Shown: positions 16,531-25,171 of the stretch, piece after piece | Numbering within the stretch: position 1 is the stretch's first letter | Layout: the number at the start of each line of letters is the position of its first letter | DNA from: an uncultured Bacilli bacterium | GTDB taxonomy: Bacteria; Bacillota_I; Bacilli_A; RF39; UBA660 | Direction: 5' to 3' | Length of the DNA stretch: 64,000 nt | Assembly (NCBI GenBank): GCA_934168205.1 | Contig: CAKPMX010000001.1 | Location: forward strand, 62,001 to 126,000 | Program-made: the position numbers and the translations under genes | Notes under the pieces: generated by a model | Told to the model about the DNA's origin: nothing | Database searches by the model: none | The model's input: the letters and a program-made list of their open reading frames with translations, nothing else

Positions 16531-17772
16531 TTACTTATTTTCTAAGTATTCCATAATTGAATAAGCTGCATCTCTTCCTTTACGACAGGCCCAAGCTACA
16601 GTAGATTTTGTTCCTGTTAAGTCACCTGCTGCAAATATTTTTTCATCAGAAGTCTGATCTTTATCATTAGTAGATAAATATCCATTCTCTTTTCTTTCTA
16701 AATCAAGATTATCTAAAACATCATCATCCGCCTTAGATCCTATTGCCATTACTACATAATCAGCATCAAGTATAAAGTTGCTATCATCTATGTCAACATA
16801 CTTTTCTTCATCATTTAATTTAGTCTTTATACATTCAATTTTTTGAACTTTATCTTTACCTAATATTTTAACAAGTTTTGTTTTATATAAAAATTTAACA
16901 TCATCAAGAACAGTTTCTTTAATTTCTACCTCTTCAGCAGGCATATCTTCTTTATCTCTTCTATAAAGAATTGTTACTTCTTTTGCTCCTAATCTTTTAA
17001 CAGTACGAGCAACATCCATCGCGACATTTCCACCACCAATAACAAATACTTTCTTATCAGTGTAATCTGGATAAATTGCTTTTTCTAATAACTCATTACC
17101 ACCATAAACACCAGTCAAATCCTCACCTGGAATTTCCATCATTTTAGAAACATTTGCCCCAATGCCTAAAAATATTGCATCATATTTATCTTTAACTTCA
17201 TCTAAACCAAAGTCTTTTCCTAAAGTCATATTTGTATGAACTTCTATTCCTAAATCTAGAATCTTATCAATGGCCTTTTTAACTAAATCCTTATTAAGTC
17301 TAAAAGCTGGTATACCATGATACAAAAGTCCCCCTAAATAATCATGTTTTTCATACAACGTAACTTGATAACCTTCTTTAGCTAAAAATGCTGCACAAGT
17401 AAGTCCCGCCGGTCCCGCTCCAACAACTAATACTTTTTTATTTTTCTTACCTTTCTTTAAAAATTTCCAATCATTTTCAATTGCTAAATCACCAATGAAA
17501 CTTTCAATATCACCTATTTTTACCGCTTCATAAGAAACTCTTTTTACACAAGAACCTTGACATTGTTTTTCATGTGGACATATTTTTCCACAAATAGCTG
17601 GCATAACAGTAGTATTAGAAAGTGTTTTAAAAGCTTCTTCATAATTATCATTCTTAACATTCTTTATAAAACTAGTTATATCATTATTTAAAGGGCATCC
17701 CAATTGACAAGGTTTAGTAACACAAGAAACACAAAAATCAGCTAACTTTTTTATTTCTAATTCTCTTTTCAT
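16531..17772 (-). CDS. GltD-like NAD(P)H-dependent FAD/Fe-S oxidoreductase, partner of the hydrogenase
   Basis: The 413-aa product has the glutamate synthase small-subunit/DPYD layout. An N-terminal Cys-rich domain for two [4Fe-4S] clusters comes first ('FCVSCVTKPCQLGCPLN', 'CGKICPHEKQCQGSC'). Then come an FAD site 'VVGAGPAGLTCAAFLAKEGY', an NAD(P)H site 'VIGGGNVAMDVARTVKRLGA' and the C-terminal 'AAGDLTGTKSTVAWACRKGR'. No GltA large subunit is nearby. Its ATG overlaps the TAA of the [FeFe] hydrogenase gene (TAATG), which argues for a complex that moves electrons between NAD(P)H and the hydrogenase, as NfnB/SudA-type subunits do in other complexes. A glutamate-synthase role is unlikely in this context. 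Confidence 0.85.
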   Translation of the reverse strand: MKRELEIKKLADFCVSCVTKPCQLGCPLNNDITSFIKNVKNDNYEEAFKTLSNTTVMPAICGKICPHEKQCQGSCVKRVSYEAVKIGDIESFIGDLAIENDWKFLKKGKKNKKVLVVGAGPAGLTCAAFLAKEGYQVTLYEKHDYLGGLLYHGIPAFRLNKDLVKKAIDKILDLGIEVHTNMTLGKDFGLDEVKDKYDAIFLGIGANVSKMMEIPGEDLTGVYGGNELLEKAIYPDYTDKKVFVIGGGNVAMDVARTVKRLGAKEVTILYRRDKEDMPAEEVEIKETVLDDVKFLYKTKLVKILGKDKVQKIECIKTKLNDEEKYVDIDDSNFILDADYVVMAIGSKADDDVLDNLDLERKENGYLSTNDKDQTSDEKIFAAGDLTGTKSTVAWACRKGRDAAYSIMEYLENK

Positions 17773-19115
17773 TACTTATCCTCACCTCTTAATAAATATG
17801 ATTTATTCTTATAACTTGTATGTAAATATTGATGTGCTAAACTACTACCAACTTCACCATAAAAATCTTTATAAATTTTAATAATATCAGGATTTTTATA
17901 ACTAACTCTTTTCTTCATTTTTTCATCTTCACTATATAATCCATCTATTCTTTTTAATTTACTATCTTTCATTTCTAACAAAGTAAGTTTAGGTTGCCCA
18001 CCACCAGCAATACATCCACCAATACAATTCATTACTTCTATAAACTGATAATCCAACTTTTCTTCTTTCATCTTATCAATTAAATTTTTAGCATTCTTCA
18101 TACCATTTAGTACTGCTACTTTAATCACTTTGCCTTCTATTTCAATTTGTGCTTCTTTTACACCAGCTATTCCTCTAACTGAAGAAAAAACCAAATCATC
18201 ATCTTTTAAATCTTTATTTGTAATAAAATGATACGCAGTACGTAATGCAGCTTCGGTAACACCACCAGTATTACCAAAAATAACTCCTGCACTACTACCA
18301 AGTCCTAATGGAGAATCAAATTCACTATCTTCTAAATTTAAAAAATTAATATCATTTTCTTTTATCATTCTAGCAAGTTCTCTAGTAGTTAAAACAAAAT
18401 CAGTATCTCTCTTAGTAACATTTAATTCATCCCTTCTTATTTCATATTTCTTAGCTGTACAAGGTGCAATAACTACATTAACCAAGTCCTCTGGATTAAT
18501 ATTTTTCATCTTTGCAAAATAAGTTTTAATAGTTGATCCTTGCATCGCAATAGGACTTTTACAAGTTGATAAATTAGGAATAAGTTCTGGATAAAATATT
18601 TCAACATACTTTATCCAAGCTGGGCAACAAGAAGTAAACATAGGTAAATTTTTATTTTCTTGTATTCGATTAACTAGTTCCATAGCTTCTTCCATAATAG
18701 TTAAATCAGCACTAAAAGTAATATCAAAAACATATTTAGCACCAAGTTTTTTCAAAGCACTAATAATTTTCTTATCAACATTGACACCAGGTTCAAGACC
18801 AAACTCTTCACCCAAAGCCACTCTAACAGCAGGAGCAAAACTAAATACAACAGTCTTATCCTTATTTTTCAACAATTTCAAAACCTTCATATAGTCTAAC
18901 TTTTCAGAAATAGCCTCTGTAGGGCAATAATTAGCACACTGTCCACAGTTGATACAAATAGGCTTTTTAGTAATACCTAATTCATACATTCTAGAAACCG
19001 TAACATCATTTCTACATACTCTAACACAATAGCCACATTTTATACATTTATCCTCATCTTTTACAATTGCTACATTATCAGGACTTACTTGTAATGTTAA
19101 ATCATCATTATTCAT
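17772..19115 (-). CDS. [FeFe] hydrogenase catalytic subunit
   Basis: The 447-aa protein reversibly reduces protons to H2. Two N-terminal [4Fe-4S] motifs are present: 'CIKCGYCVRVC' and 'CINCGQCANYC'. All three H-cluster signatures follow: L1 'TSCCPAWIKYVE', L2 'APCTAKKYE' and L3 'EVMNCIGGCIAGGGQP', with the four cluster cysteines retained. The N-terminal [2Fe-2S] and His-ligated cluster domains of large hydrogenases are absent, so it is of the short ferredoxin-domain type. Overlap with the GltD-like gene suggests electron supply from NAD(P)H or ferredoxin, and the PFOR gene later in the window could provide reduced ferredoxin. Maturases HydE/F/G are not in this window. Confidence 0.92.
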   Translation of the reverse strand: MNNDDLTLQVSPDNVAIVKDEDKCIKCGYCVRVCRNDVTVSRMYELGITKKPICINCGQCANYCPTEAISEKLDYMKVLKLLKNKDKTVVFSFAPAVRVALGEEFGLEPGVNVDKKIISALKKLGAKYVFDITFSADLTIMEEAMELVNRIQENKNLPMFTSCCPAWIKYVEIFYPELIPNLSTCKSPIAMQGSTIKTYFAKMKNINPEDLVNVVIAPCTAKKYEIRRDELNVTKRDTDFVLTTRELARMIKENDINFLNLEDSEFDSPLGLGSSAGVIFGNTGGVTEAALRTAYHFITNKDLKDDDLVFSSVRGIAGVKEAQIEIEGKVIKVAVLNGMKNAKNLIDKMKEEKLDYQFIEVMNCIGGCIAGGGQPKLTLLEMKDSKLKRIDGLYSEDEKMKKRVSYKNPDIIKIYKDFYGEVGSSLAHQYLHTSYKNKSYLLRGEDK

Positions 19116-19236
19116 AAACTACCACCAAGCTTTCTTCTATATCTTTACTAATTATAACTAATTATCCATTCTTTGAAAATAGAAAATCAATAAATTGTCA
19201 CTTCGAATATGTTATAATACTTATTGAGGTGATAAC

Positions 19237-19749
19237 GTGTTAACTTTATATATTCCAAAATTAAAAGACTACTGGTATGAGAAAAAATTAAATGAAGATC
19301 CAGATACTATGAGTTACAATGCGGGATATGACGTATCTTATCAAGGATATCATTATGATACTGGCGCCATAGACTTTCCAGAAGAGAATTGGCAAAAAAC
19401 ATATGATAAAAGAAAAAATGAAAATAGGTTTTTTGCTTACTTAAAAGATGAGGAAACAAATGAATTCGTTGGCTATGTAAATTATCAATTTGACACTTCT
19501 AAAAAACAGTATGACTGTGGCATTTTAATAGAAGCCATAAAAAGAGGCAAAGGCTATTCAAAAAAAGGTTTAAAATTACTTTGCGAAGCAGCAAAAAGCA
19601 ACGGCGTAAAAGAATTATATGATTCTTTTGAAAAGAATCGTTATCATACAGAAATATTTGAAGACATTGGCTTTAAAGTAGTTAAAGAAACAACTTGGAA
19701 AAAGTTCGGTAAAAATGTAGAAGGAGTAATTGTAAAAATAGATTTATAA
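19237..19749 (+). CDS. GNAT family N-acetyltransferase
   Basis: The 170-aa product has the RimJ/RimL-like GNAT pattern: 'EENWQKTYDKRKNENRFFAY', then the strand 'FVGYVNYQF', the acetyl-CoA loop region 'ILIEAIKRGKGYSKKGLKLL' and the C-terminal 'IFEDIGFKVVKETTW'. The acceptor substrate is unknown. The start is GTG with GAGGTGA seven bases upstream, and a TATAAT box at 19213-19218 gives a short leader. It is the first gene of a two-gene plus-strand operon; the next gene begins two bases after its stop. Confidence 0.8.
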   Translation: MLTLYIPKLKDYWYEKKLNEDPDTMSYNAGYDVSYQGYHYDTGAIDFPEENWQKTYDKRKNENRFFAYLKDEETNEFVGYVNYQFDTSKKQYDCGILIEAIKRGKGYSKKGLKLLCEAAKSNGVKELYDSFEKNRYHTEIFEDIGFKVVKETTWKKFGKNVEGVIVKIDL

Positions 19750-19750
19750 T

Positions 19751-20650
19751 ATGAAAAAAGAAATATTAGAATATAAAAATATATTAAGAAAATGTTTTAA
19801 AAAAGACACTGCTCATAGTAGTTGTCAAAATAATTATGAAAATTTAGACTCATCCGCTGGTCATTGTGCCGTAACAGCAATCTTAGCCCAAGAAAAGTTT
19901 TCTGGAACAATTCATAAAATTAATTTAGGAGATAATACTCATTACTTTAACATCATAGATAATGAAATAGTAGATTTAACAAAAGAACAATTCGAAAAAC
20001 CTATAGACTACTCAAACAGTAAAGAAAAGACAAAAGAAGATTTACTTAAAAATAAAGATACAAATAAAAGATATCTTCTTCTAAAAGAAAGAGTAAATTT
20101 AGCTTTAATTGATGAAGAAATTTCAAAATGTAATCTTTGTAAAGATTTAGTAGAACACTTTCCAAATAGTAAAACAATATCCATCGGTAAAACAAAAGAC
20201 ATCATAATTTTAGGAGAGGCACCAGCTAATAATGGTTGGCGTAAATCAGGTATAGCTTGGTATGATCAAAATAAAAAATTACTACCATCAGGAGTAGTAA
20301 TGCAAAAGCTTTTAGATATTATAAATATTAAACTTGAAGATACTTACTTTTTAGAAGCTATAAAATGTTTTCCAAAAGAAAGAAAAAACCTAAATACTTG
20401 TAGTAAAAATTGTAAACAATATTTAATGAGACAATTAGAAGAAATAAAACCCAAAGTAGTTTTATCATTAGGTGATGCTGCTACTAAAACAATACTTGAT
20501 ATAAAATACAAAAAATTTAATGAAGTTGTTGGTAAAGAATTTATAGTAAATGACATCAAAGTTATACCAATTTATCATCCTTCACCTATATCCCCATTAA
20601 GTTTTAAAGGAAATGTACCTATATTCGAAAACTTAAAAAAGACAATATAA
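19751..20650 (+). CDS. YunG-like domain fused to a family 4-type uracil-DNA glycosylase
   Basis: The 299-aa protein appears to be a fusion. Residues about 1-85 resemble the uncharacterised YunG family ('SSAGHCAVTAILAQEKFSG', 'THYFNIIDNEIVDLTKEQF'). Residues about 125-299 are an iron-sulfur uracil-DNA glycosylase: 'GEAPANNG' (155-162), the 'HPSP' motif (276-279) and cysteines C127, C130, C206 and C217 or C221 in the spacing of a [4Fe-4S] site. Family 4/5 enzymes remove uracil from DNA to start base excision repair. The catalytic 'GExPG' is altered to GEAPA, so activity needs checking. It follows the GNAT gene by two bases. Confidence 0.75.
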   Translation: MKKEILEYKNILRKCFKKDTAHSSCQNNYENLDSSAGHCAVTAILAQEKFSGTIHKINLGDNTHYFNIIDNEIVDLTKEQFEKPIDYSNSKEKTKEDLLKNKDTNKRYLLLKERVNLALIDEEISKCNLCKDLVEHFPNSKTISIGKTKDIIILGEAPANNGWRKSGIAWYDQNKKLLPSGVVMQKLLDIINIKLEDTYFLEAIKCFPKERKNLNTCSKNCKQYLMRQLEEIKPKVVLSLGDAATKTILDIKYKKFNEVVGKEFIVNDIKVIPIYHPSPISPLSFKGNVPIFENLKKTI

Positions 20651-20692
20651 AAACTAGAGTTTGCAAAACGTCAAATATAAAACTCTAGTTTT
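20650..20692. terminator. Bidirectional terminator between convergent genes
   Basis: AAAACTAGAGTTT (20650-20662) pairs with AAACTCTAGTTTT (20680-20692), with A and T runs on both sides. It ends the YunG-UDG transcript on the plus strand and the Gre-like gene on the minus strand. Confidence 0.85.
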
Positions 20693-21192
20693 TAATTTAC
20701 AATTTTTCCATTCTTTTCTAGTACTTTTATTATAGCTAAATTACCATGAATCTTATATAAAATATCTTTATAAATATTTTTCTTAAATAAAGCTTTTCCC
20801 ATTTGACTATTTAAAGATATTTCTTGGATATCACTTTCCAAATCAGGTAAGTATTTGCCAGTAAGTTTTATTTCAAAAACCTCTACATCTGACTCATCAT
20901 AAATGACTTCAATTTTAAGTATATCCCCAATATTAATAAGTTCATCTTTCTTTAAGGTATTATCAATTACTTTTAAATGTTTTTTCTCACCAAGCATCTT
21001 TTCTATTTGAGCACTAACTTTTTTCTCATCACGCATTAACTCTTCATAAGCAAAGTTATCATGCCAGCCATCTCCTACAGCGTTTCTATACTCTTCACTT
21101 CCAGATGTCGCAATATTATTCATAGAATTTTTGAGTTTTTCAAAAACATTCATAAATTGTTCATACCCATCTCTATCAACTAATATTTCCAT
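20692..21192 (-). CDS. Divergent GreA/GreB-family transcription elongation factor
   Basis: The 166-aa product has the length and two-domain layout of Gre factors. The N-terminal coiled coil (about residues 1-75) has the acidic tip sequence 'AVGDGWHDNFAYEEL', corresponding to 'GDLSENAEY' of GreA. The C-terminal FKBP-like domain has 'DIQEISLNSQMGKALFKKN', corresponding to 'ISI.SPLGRALLGK'. Gre proteins enter the RNA polymerase secondary channel and stimulate transcript cleavage. The acidic residues are shifted (D-x-x-x-D instead of D-x-x-E), so this may be a paralogue rather than the housekeeping GreA. AAGGAGGTGA precedes the ATG. Confidence 0.7.
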   Translation of the reverse strand: MEILVDRDGYEQFMNVFEKLKNSMNNIATSGSEEYRNAVGDGWHDNFAYEELMRDEKKVSAQIEKMLGEKKHLKVIDNTLKKDELINIGDILKIEVIYDESDVEVFEIKLTGKYLPDLESDIQEISLNSQMGKALFKKNIYKDILYKIHGNLAIIKVLEKNGKIVN

Positions 21193-21378
21193 TTATCTCA
21201 CCTCCTTTCAATATCAGTATGTTATATCATAAGAAAGTTTAAATTATCATTAGAAATATTAATTATAGAAATCTATAAGCGTTAGAAACATTTTATCACA
21301 CAAAATGCTATTTTTGTCTAAGATATTAAAAGTTTTTCCTAATAATAAATTAGGGAATACATTAATGATTAAGTGCTT

Positions 21379-21396
21379 ACCTCTTTGAAAGGAGGT
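21379..21396 (+). promoter_or_regulatory. Shine-Dalgarno-sequestering hairpin
   Basis: ACCTCTT (21379-21385) pairs with AGGAGGT (21390-21396) around a TGAA loop, with one T.G pair, burying the ribosome site. The site itself, AAGGAGGTGAT (21389-21399), is an unusually complete complement to the 16S rRNA 3' end. This fits a message that is silent until processed or remodelled. Confidence 0.6.
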
Positions 21397-21403
21397 GATG
21401 TAA

Positions 21404-21481
21404 ATGACTAAGAAAGATTTATTAATCACTAGTCAAATCATTATCATCATCTTGCTTATAGCTACACTACTATTCAAATGA
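21404..21481 (+). CDS. 25-aa hydrophobic peptide, candidate type I toxin
   Basis: The ORF begins ATG at 21404, five bases after the perfect Shine-Dalgarno sequence, and ends at TGA 21479-21481. The peptide is MTKKDLLITSQ followed by one short, very hydrophobic segment (IIIIILLIATLLF) and a terminal Lys. This charge-then-membrane-helix pattern is typical of Fst/TxpA/BsrG-class membrane toxins, although I see no direct sequence match to a named family. The surrounding RNA structure supports the call. It could also be a leader peptide, but no downstream gene on this strand exists for it to control. Confidence 0.55.
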   Translation: MTKKDLLITSQIIIIILLIATLLFK

Positions 21482-21489
21482 TGATGAAA

Positions 21490-21527
21490 AACAAAAAAGC
21501 ACTTAATCAATGATGTGATTAAGTGCT
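21490..21527 (-). terminator. Terminator of a candidate antisense RNA
   Basis: A perfect 12-bp stem, AGCACTTAATCA/TGATTAAGTGCT, with a six-base loop is followed on the minus strand by TTTTTTG. On the plus strand it has an A-run before and no T-run after, so its polarity is minus. It would end an RNA running toward the 3' end of the toxin-like ORF, as expected of a convergent antitoxin RNA. Confidence 0.55.
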
Positions 21528-21669
21528 AACCAAACAAACAAAATTTGAGATAAGTACTTAACACGCCAATATTAAGTATTCCCTATTTTTATTTTAATCA
21601 AGTTTCCTTGACACATTCATCGTACCATAATTTTTTTCTTTTTACAATACATAACAAATATATAAGTAA

Positions 21670-24096
21670 CTACTCTTCTCTTAAATTAGCTCCACATTTT
21701 TTATTAAGAGTTTTAATAATACTATCTAATTTAGCGTTAATTTCATCAGAAGTCATTGTAACATCACCATTATCAATAACCATGCGTAACATTATAGACT
21801 TCTTACCTTCTGGAACTTGGTTACCTCTGTATTCCTCAACGAATTTAACTTCTTTTACTTTATTCTTGATAGCTGAAGTTATTTCTTTCCAAGTAATATT
21901 ATCATCAACTAAGATAGATAAGTCTTTTTCTACTAATGGTAATTGTGGAATATGAACAAATTTATTATCACGAGAAGCAAATGGTACTAATTCACCAGTA
22001 TCTAATTCAAATATCGCAACATTACTACGTTTAATTTTAGCCTCACTCATTGTTCTAATTGAAAGAAGTCCTAATTTACCAATAACCTTATCTCTAAATT
22101 TAATATCTAAATATACATTAACATCAGCCCAAGCTGGCTTATCATCAGTTACTTCTAATCTAATATCTTCCATTTGACAATATCTAGATATGTTTTCTAA
22201 AACACCCTTTAATTCATAAAATACTTTCTTAGCATCTTTACCAGTAATACTTCCTGTTAAAAGTTTCTTATGTACAGGTAATGTTTCATCTTCAGATGAT
22301 TCATGATAAACTCCCTTTTCAAAAACTTGAGCAATTTCGAATAATTTGAAATTATCAAAATATCTTAAGTTTTTAGATATTGTGCTTAACATTCCAGGTA
22401 CAAGTGAATTTCTTAAATAAGCTTCATCTGGTGAAGGTGGTGTTGCTAACTTAATAGCATTTTCCTTACTGATACCTGAAGCATCAAAATACTTTTCTTC
22501 TACCCAAGGATAAGTAAATATTTCATTAAATCCGCATCTACAAGCTAAATATTCTTTTAATCTACGTTCAAGAGAAACTGACGTTTGCAAAACAGCTTTC
22601 TCAAAAGTTATAGTTAATGGTTTAGCCTCAAAACTTTCAAAACTTAAAAGTCTCGCAATATCACCCATAACATCATCTTTTAAATAAACATCTCCTGTAG
22701 ATCTCCATACTGGAACAACAACATGATAAATTCCATCTTTATAATTAACATCATATCCTAATGATTTTAAAACTCTCTCAATTGTTTCTCTACCTAAAAC
22801 TTTACCAAGTCTAACATTTAAAAATTCTTCCGGTACATCAATTTTTTCTCTTTCAGTCTTTATTGGATAAACATCATTATAAGAAACGATTCTACTTTCA
22901 GGAAATAATTCTTTAAATAGTTCTAATGCCCTAGCAATACCTTGATCAACTCTTTCTGTATCAAGATTCTTTTCATATCTAATAGATGCATCAGTTTTTT
23001 CATCAAATCTTTTTCCTGATTTTCTAATAGTACCAGCTGTAAAATTAGCGATTTCTAATACAATACCTGTTGTATCATCTAATATTGAATCCTTCTTACC
23101 ACCACGAATACCAGCTAAAGCCATTGCGTCTTTACTATCACAAATTACTAAATCATCCTCCGTAAGACTAATAGAGTTATTATCAAGAAGAAGTAATTCT
23201 TCATCCTTCTTAGCATTTCTAACGATTATTTCTTCACCTACAACATGAGTCTTATCAAAAGCATGTAAAGGTTGTCCAACATCCATCATAACATAATTAG
23301 TAATATCAACTATAGCGTTTATTGGTCTCATTCCAGCTTTAATTAAGTCAGCCTTCATCCATAAAGGAGACTCTTTAACATAAACTCCATCCATCTCTAT
23401 TGCTGCATATCTATTACATTTTTCAGGTTCTTTGATTTCAACTTTATATTTAGGAAGACTAGAATCAATTTTAACAGTAGGTGATTCTTTTAAAGGTACA
23501 TTATATATAGCTGCAATTTCTCTAGCTATACCATAGTGTCCCCATAAATCTGGTCTATTTGTTAAAGACTTATTATCAATTTCTAAAACAACATCATCCA
23601 TATCAATAACATCAGCAATATTTTGACCTGGCTTACATTCAATACCTTTTAAGTCAACAATTTCTTTTTCATCTTTTGCCGGAAATAAATTTTCTAAATA
23701 AACTTCTTCAGCTCCACAAATCATACCATAAGAAGATTCTCCACGCATATTAGTTTTCTTAATCTTAACAAGTTCTGCTTCACCATGCCAATAAACTTCA
23801 GCACCAGGTTTTGAAACAACTACATATTCACCTTCATATAAGTTTGATCCACCACAAACGATTTGTACATTCTCTGCCTCACCAATATCTACCATACATA
23901 CTCTTAATTTATCAGCATTAGGATGTTCACGAACTTCTACTATTTTACCAACTATAATATCATGAAATTTATCCTTAGTATTAACAACATTTTCAACTTC
24001 TACAGTTCTTAATGTTAAATCATACGCTATTTGTTTAGTTGTAACCTCGCTTGGTAAATCAACATATTTTTTTACCCAATTTAACGATACTTTCAT
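21670..24096 (-). CDS. pheT: Phenylalanyl-tRNA synthetase beta subunit
   Basis: The 808-aa subunit has the normal domain series. An N-terminal EMAP-II/OB tRNA-binding domain comes first ('VGKIVEVREHPNADKLRVC'). The B3/B4 editing domain ('AIVDITNYVMMDVGQPLHAF'), the B5 domain, the catalytic-like core ('PLTITFEKAVLQTSVSLERR') and a C-terminal FDX-ACB anticodon-binding domain ('VHIPQLPLVEKDLSILVDD') follow. With PheS it forms the alpha2-beta2 enzyme that charges tRNA-Phe in the cytosol. It follows pheS by 12 bases, has AAGGAGG before the ATG and is controlled by the same T-box leader. Confidence 0.97.
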   Translation of the reverse strand: MKVSLNWVKKYVDLPSEVTTKQIAYDLTLRTVEVENVVNTKDKFHDIIVGKIVEVREHPNADKLRVCMVDIGEAENVQIVCGGSNLYEGEYVVVSKPGAEVYWHGEAELVKIKKTNMRGESSYGMICGAEEVYLENLFPAKDEKEIVDLKGIECKPGQNIADVIDMDDVVLEIDNKSLTNRPDLWGHYGIAREIAAIYNVPLKESPTVKIDSSLPKYKVEIKEPEKCNRYAAIEMDGVYVKESPLWMKADLIKAGMRPINAIVDITNYVMMDVGQPLHAFDKTHVVGEEIIVRNAKKDEELLLLDNNSISLTEDDLVICDSKDAMALAGIRGGKKDSILDDTTGIVLEIANFTAGTIRKSGKRFDEKTDASIRYEKNLDTERVDQGIARALELFKELFPESRIVSYNDVYPIKTEREKIDVPEEFLNVRLGKVLGRETIERVLKSLGYDVNYKDGIYHVVVPVWRSTGDVYLKDDVMGDIARLLSFESFEAKPLTITFEKAVLQTSVSLERRLKEYLACRCGFNEIFTYPWVEEKYFDASGISKENAIKLATPPSPDEAYLRNSLVPGMLSTISKNLRYFDNFKLFEIAQVFEKGVYHESSEDETLPVHKKLLTGSITGKDAKKVFYELKGVLENISRYCQMEDIRLEVTDDKPAWADVNVYLDIKFRDKVIGKLGLLSIRTMSEAKIKRSNVAIFELDTGELVPFASRDNKFVHIPQLPLVEKDLSILVDDNITWKEITSAIKNKVKEVKFVEEYRGNQVPEGKKSIMLRMVIDNGDVTMTSDEINAKLDSIIKTLNKKCGANLREE

Positions 24097-24108
24097 TCTA
24101 TTTCCTCC

Positions 24109-25146
24109 TTACTTAAATTGCTCCAAGAATCTTAAATCTCCAGAATGGAATAATCTAACATCATCTACTCCATAACGCATCATAACTAATCTATCTAATC
24201 CAATATTAATATAGAATCCTGTCCATTCTTCTGGATCAAGTCCTGCAGATTTTAATACATTAGGATGAATTACACCACCTGGCATTACTTCTATCCAACC
24301 GTTATGATTACATACTTTACATCCTTTACCATTACATACTAAACATTCCATATCAATTTCATATCCAGGTTCTGTAAATGGGAAGAATCCTTCTCTCATA
24401 CGAACATTAATTTTTCTACCAAATACTTTTTCAAGTATTGTTTGTATCATAACCATTCCTGATGAAAATGAAATATCCTTATCAACTATTAAAGCTTCAT
24501 ATTGGAAGAAAGCTCTTTCATGTCTAGCATCAGTAGTTTCATTCCTATAAACTCTACCAGGATAAACAAATCTAGCTGGAGCTCCATGTTGTAATAAATA
24601 TCTAACAGATCCACCTGTTAAATGTGGTCTTAAACATAAACGTTCATTGCCAGATAATTCTTCTGTTCCATCTATCCAGAATGTATCCATAGACTGTCGA
24701 GCCGGATGATCAGCAGGGAAATTTAAATTATCAAAAGCATATTTTTCACTACTAATATCATCTTCACTATACACTTCAAATCCAAGTGATAAAAAGGCAT
24801 CATTCAAGTCATAGCACATTTGTGTAATTGGATGAAGAGAACCAGATTTTACCTCAGTACCAGGTAAAGTTAAATCAATTGGCTCTGAAACTACACTTTT
24901 GGCATTAATTAATTCAGTTTCTTTTTCTTTTAATTTATCAGCAAATAACTTCTTAATTTCTGTAGCTTGCATACCAATTGTTTTCTTCATTTCAACCGAT
25001 AATTCACTAAGTGATTTCAAAGCTTCAGTTAATTCACTTTTCTTACCAGTAATTTCTCTTGATATTTCTTGCAAATCTTCAAGTTTCTTAACCTCTTCTA
25101 TTTTCTTTAATCCTTTGCTTCTTATTTCTTCTAACTTTTCTTTCAT
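24109..25146 (-). CDS. pheS: Phenylalanyl-tRNA synthetase alpha subunit
   Basis: The 345-aa catalytic subunit has an N-terminal coiled coil (about residues 1-85) and class II motifs: motif 2 'YRNETTDARHERAFFQYEAL' and motif 3 'YINIGLDRLVMMRYGVDDVR'. 'HPARQSMDTFWIDG' and 'FPFTEPGYEIDM' are characteristic of PheS. The Ala that shapes the Phe pocket in PheS lies in a region I did not resolve. The start MKEKLEEI at 25146 follows GAGAGGG. A longer in-frame extension to 25206 would run through the T-box terminator and is rejected. First gene of pheST. Confidence 0.97.
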   Translation of the reverse strand: MKEKLEEIRSKGLKKIEEVKKLEDLQEISREITGKKSELTEALKSLSELSVEMKKTIGMQATEIKKLFADKLKEKETELINAKSVVSEPIDLTLPGTEVKSGSLHPITQMCYDLNDAFLSLGFEVYSEDDISSEKYAFDNLNFPADHPARQSMDTFWIDGTEELSGNERLCLRPHLTGGSVRYLLQHGAPARFVYPGRVYRNETTDARHERAFFQYEALIVDKDISFSSGMVMIQTILEKVFGRKINVRMREGFFPFTEPGYEIDMECLVCNGKGCKVCNHNGWIEVMPGGVIHPNVLKSAGLDPEEWTGFYINIGLDRLVMMRYGVDDVRLFHSGDLRFLEQFK

Positions 25147-25171
25147 ATTGCATCCCTCTCTAACAATAAAT

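Larger units (their letters stand above)
21351..21585 (+). ncRNA. Candidate type I toxin mRNA with 5'-3' long-range pairing
   Basis: This gene-poor stretch between the Gre-like gene and pheT holds a 25-codon ORF framed by paired sequences. TAGGGAATAC (21351-21360) is the exact reverse complement of GTATTCCCTA (21576-21585). TGATTAAGTGCT (21366-21377) is repeated at 21516-21527, and both copies can pair with AGCACTTAATCA (21498-21509). Together with the sequestered ribosome site this resembles the folded mRNA of type I toxins. Promoters were not resolved. Confidence 0.45.

Noticed and set aside
16531..17772. Glutamate synthase small subunit (gltD)
   Set aside because: No large subunit is present, and the gene overlaps the hydrogenase gene, so a hydrogenase-linked role fits better.
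21608..21955. Plus-strand open frame antisense to the end of pheT
   Set aside because: It runs through conserved pheT FDX-ACB codons and has no RBS or recognisable product.
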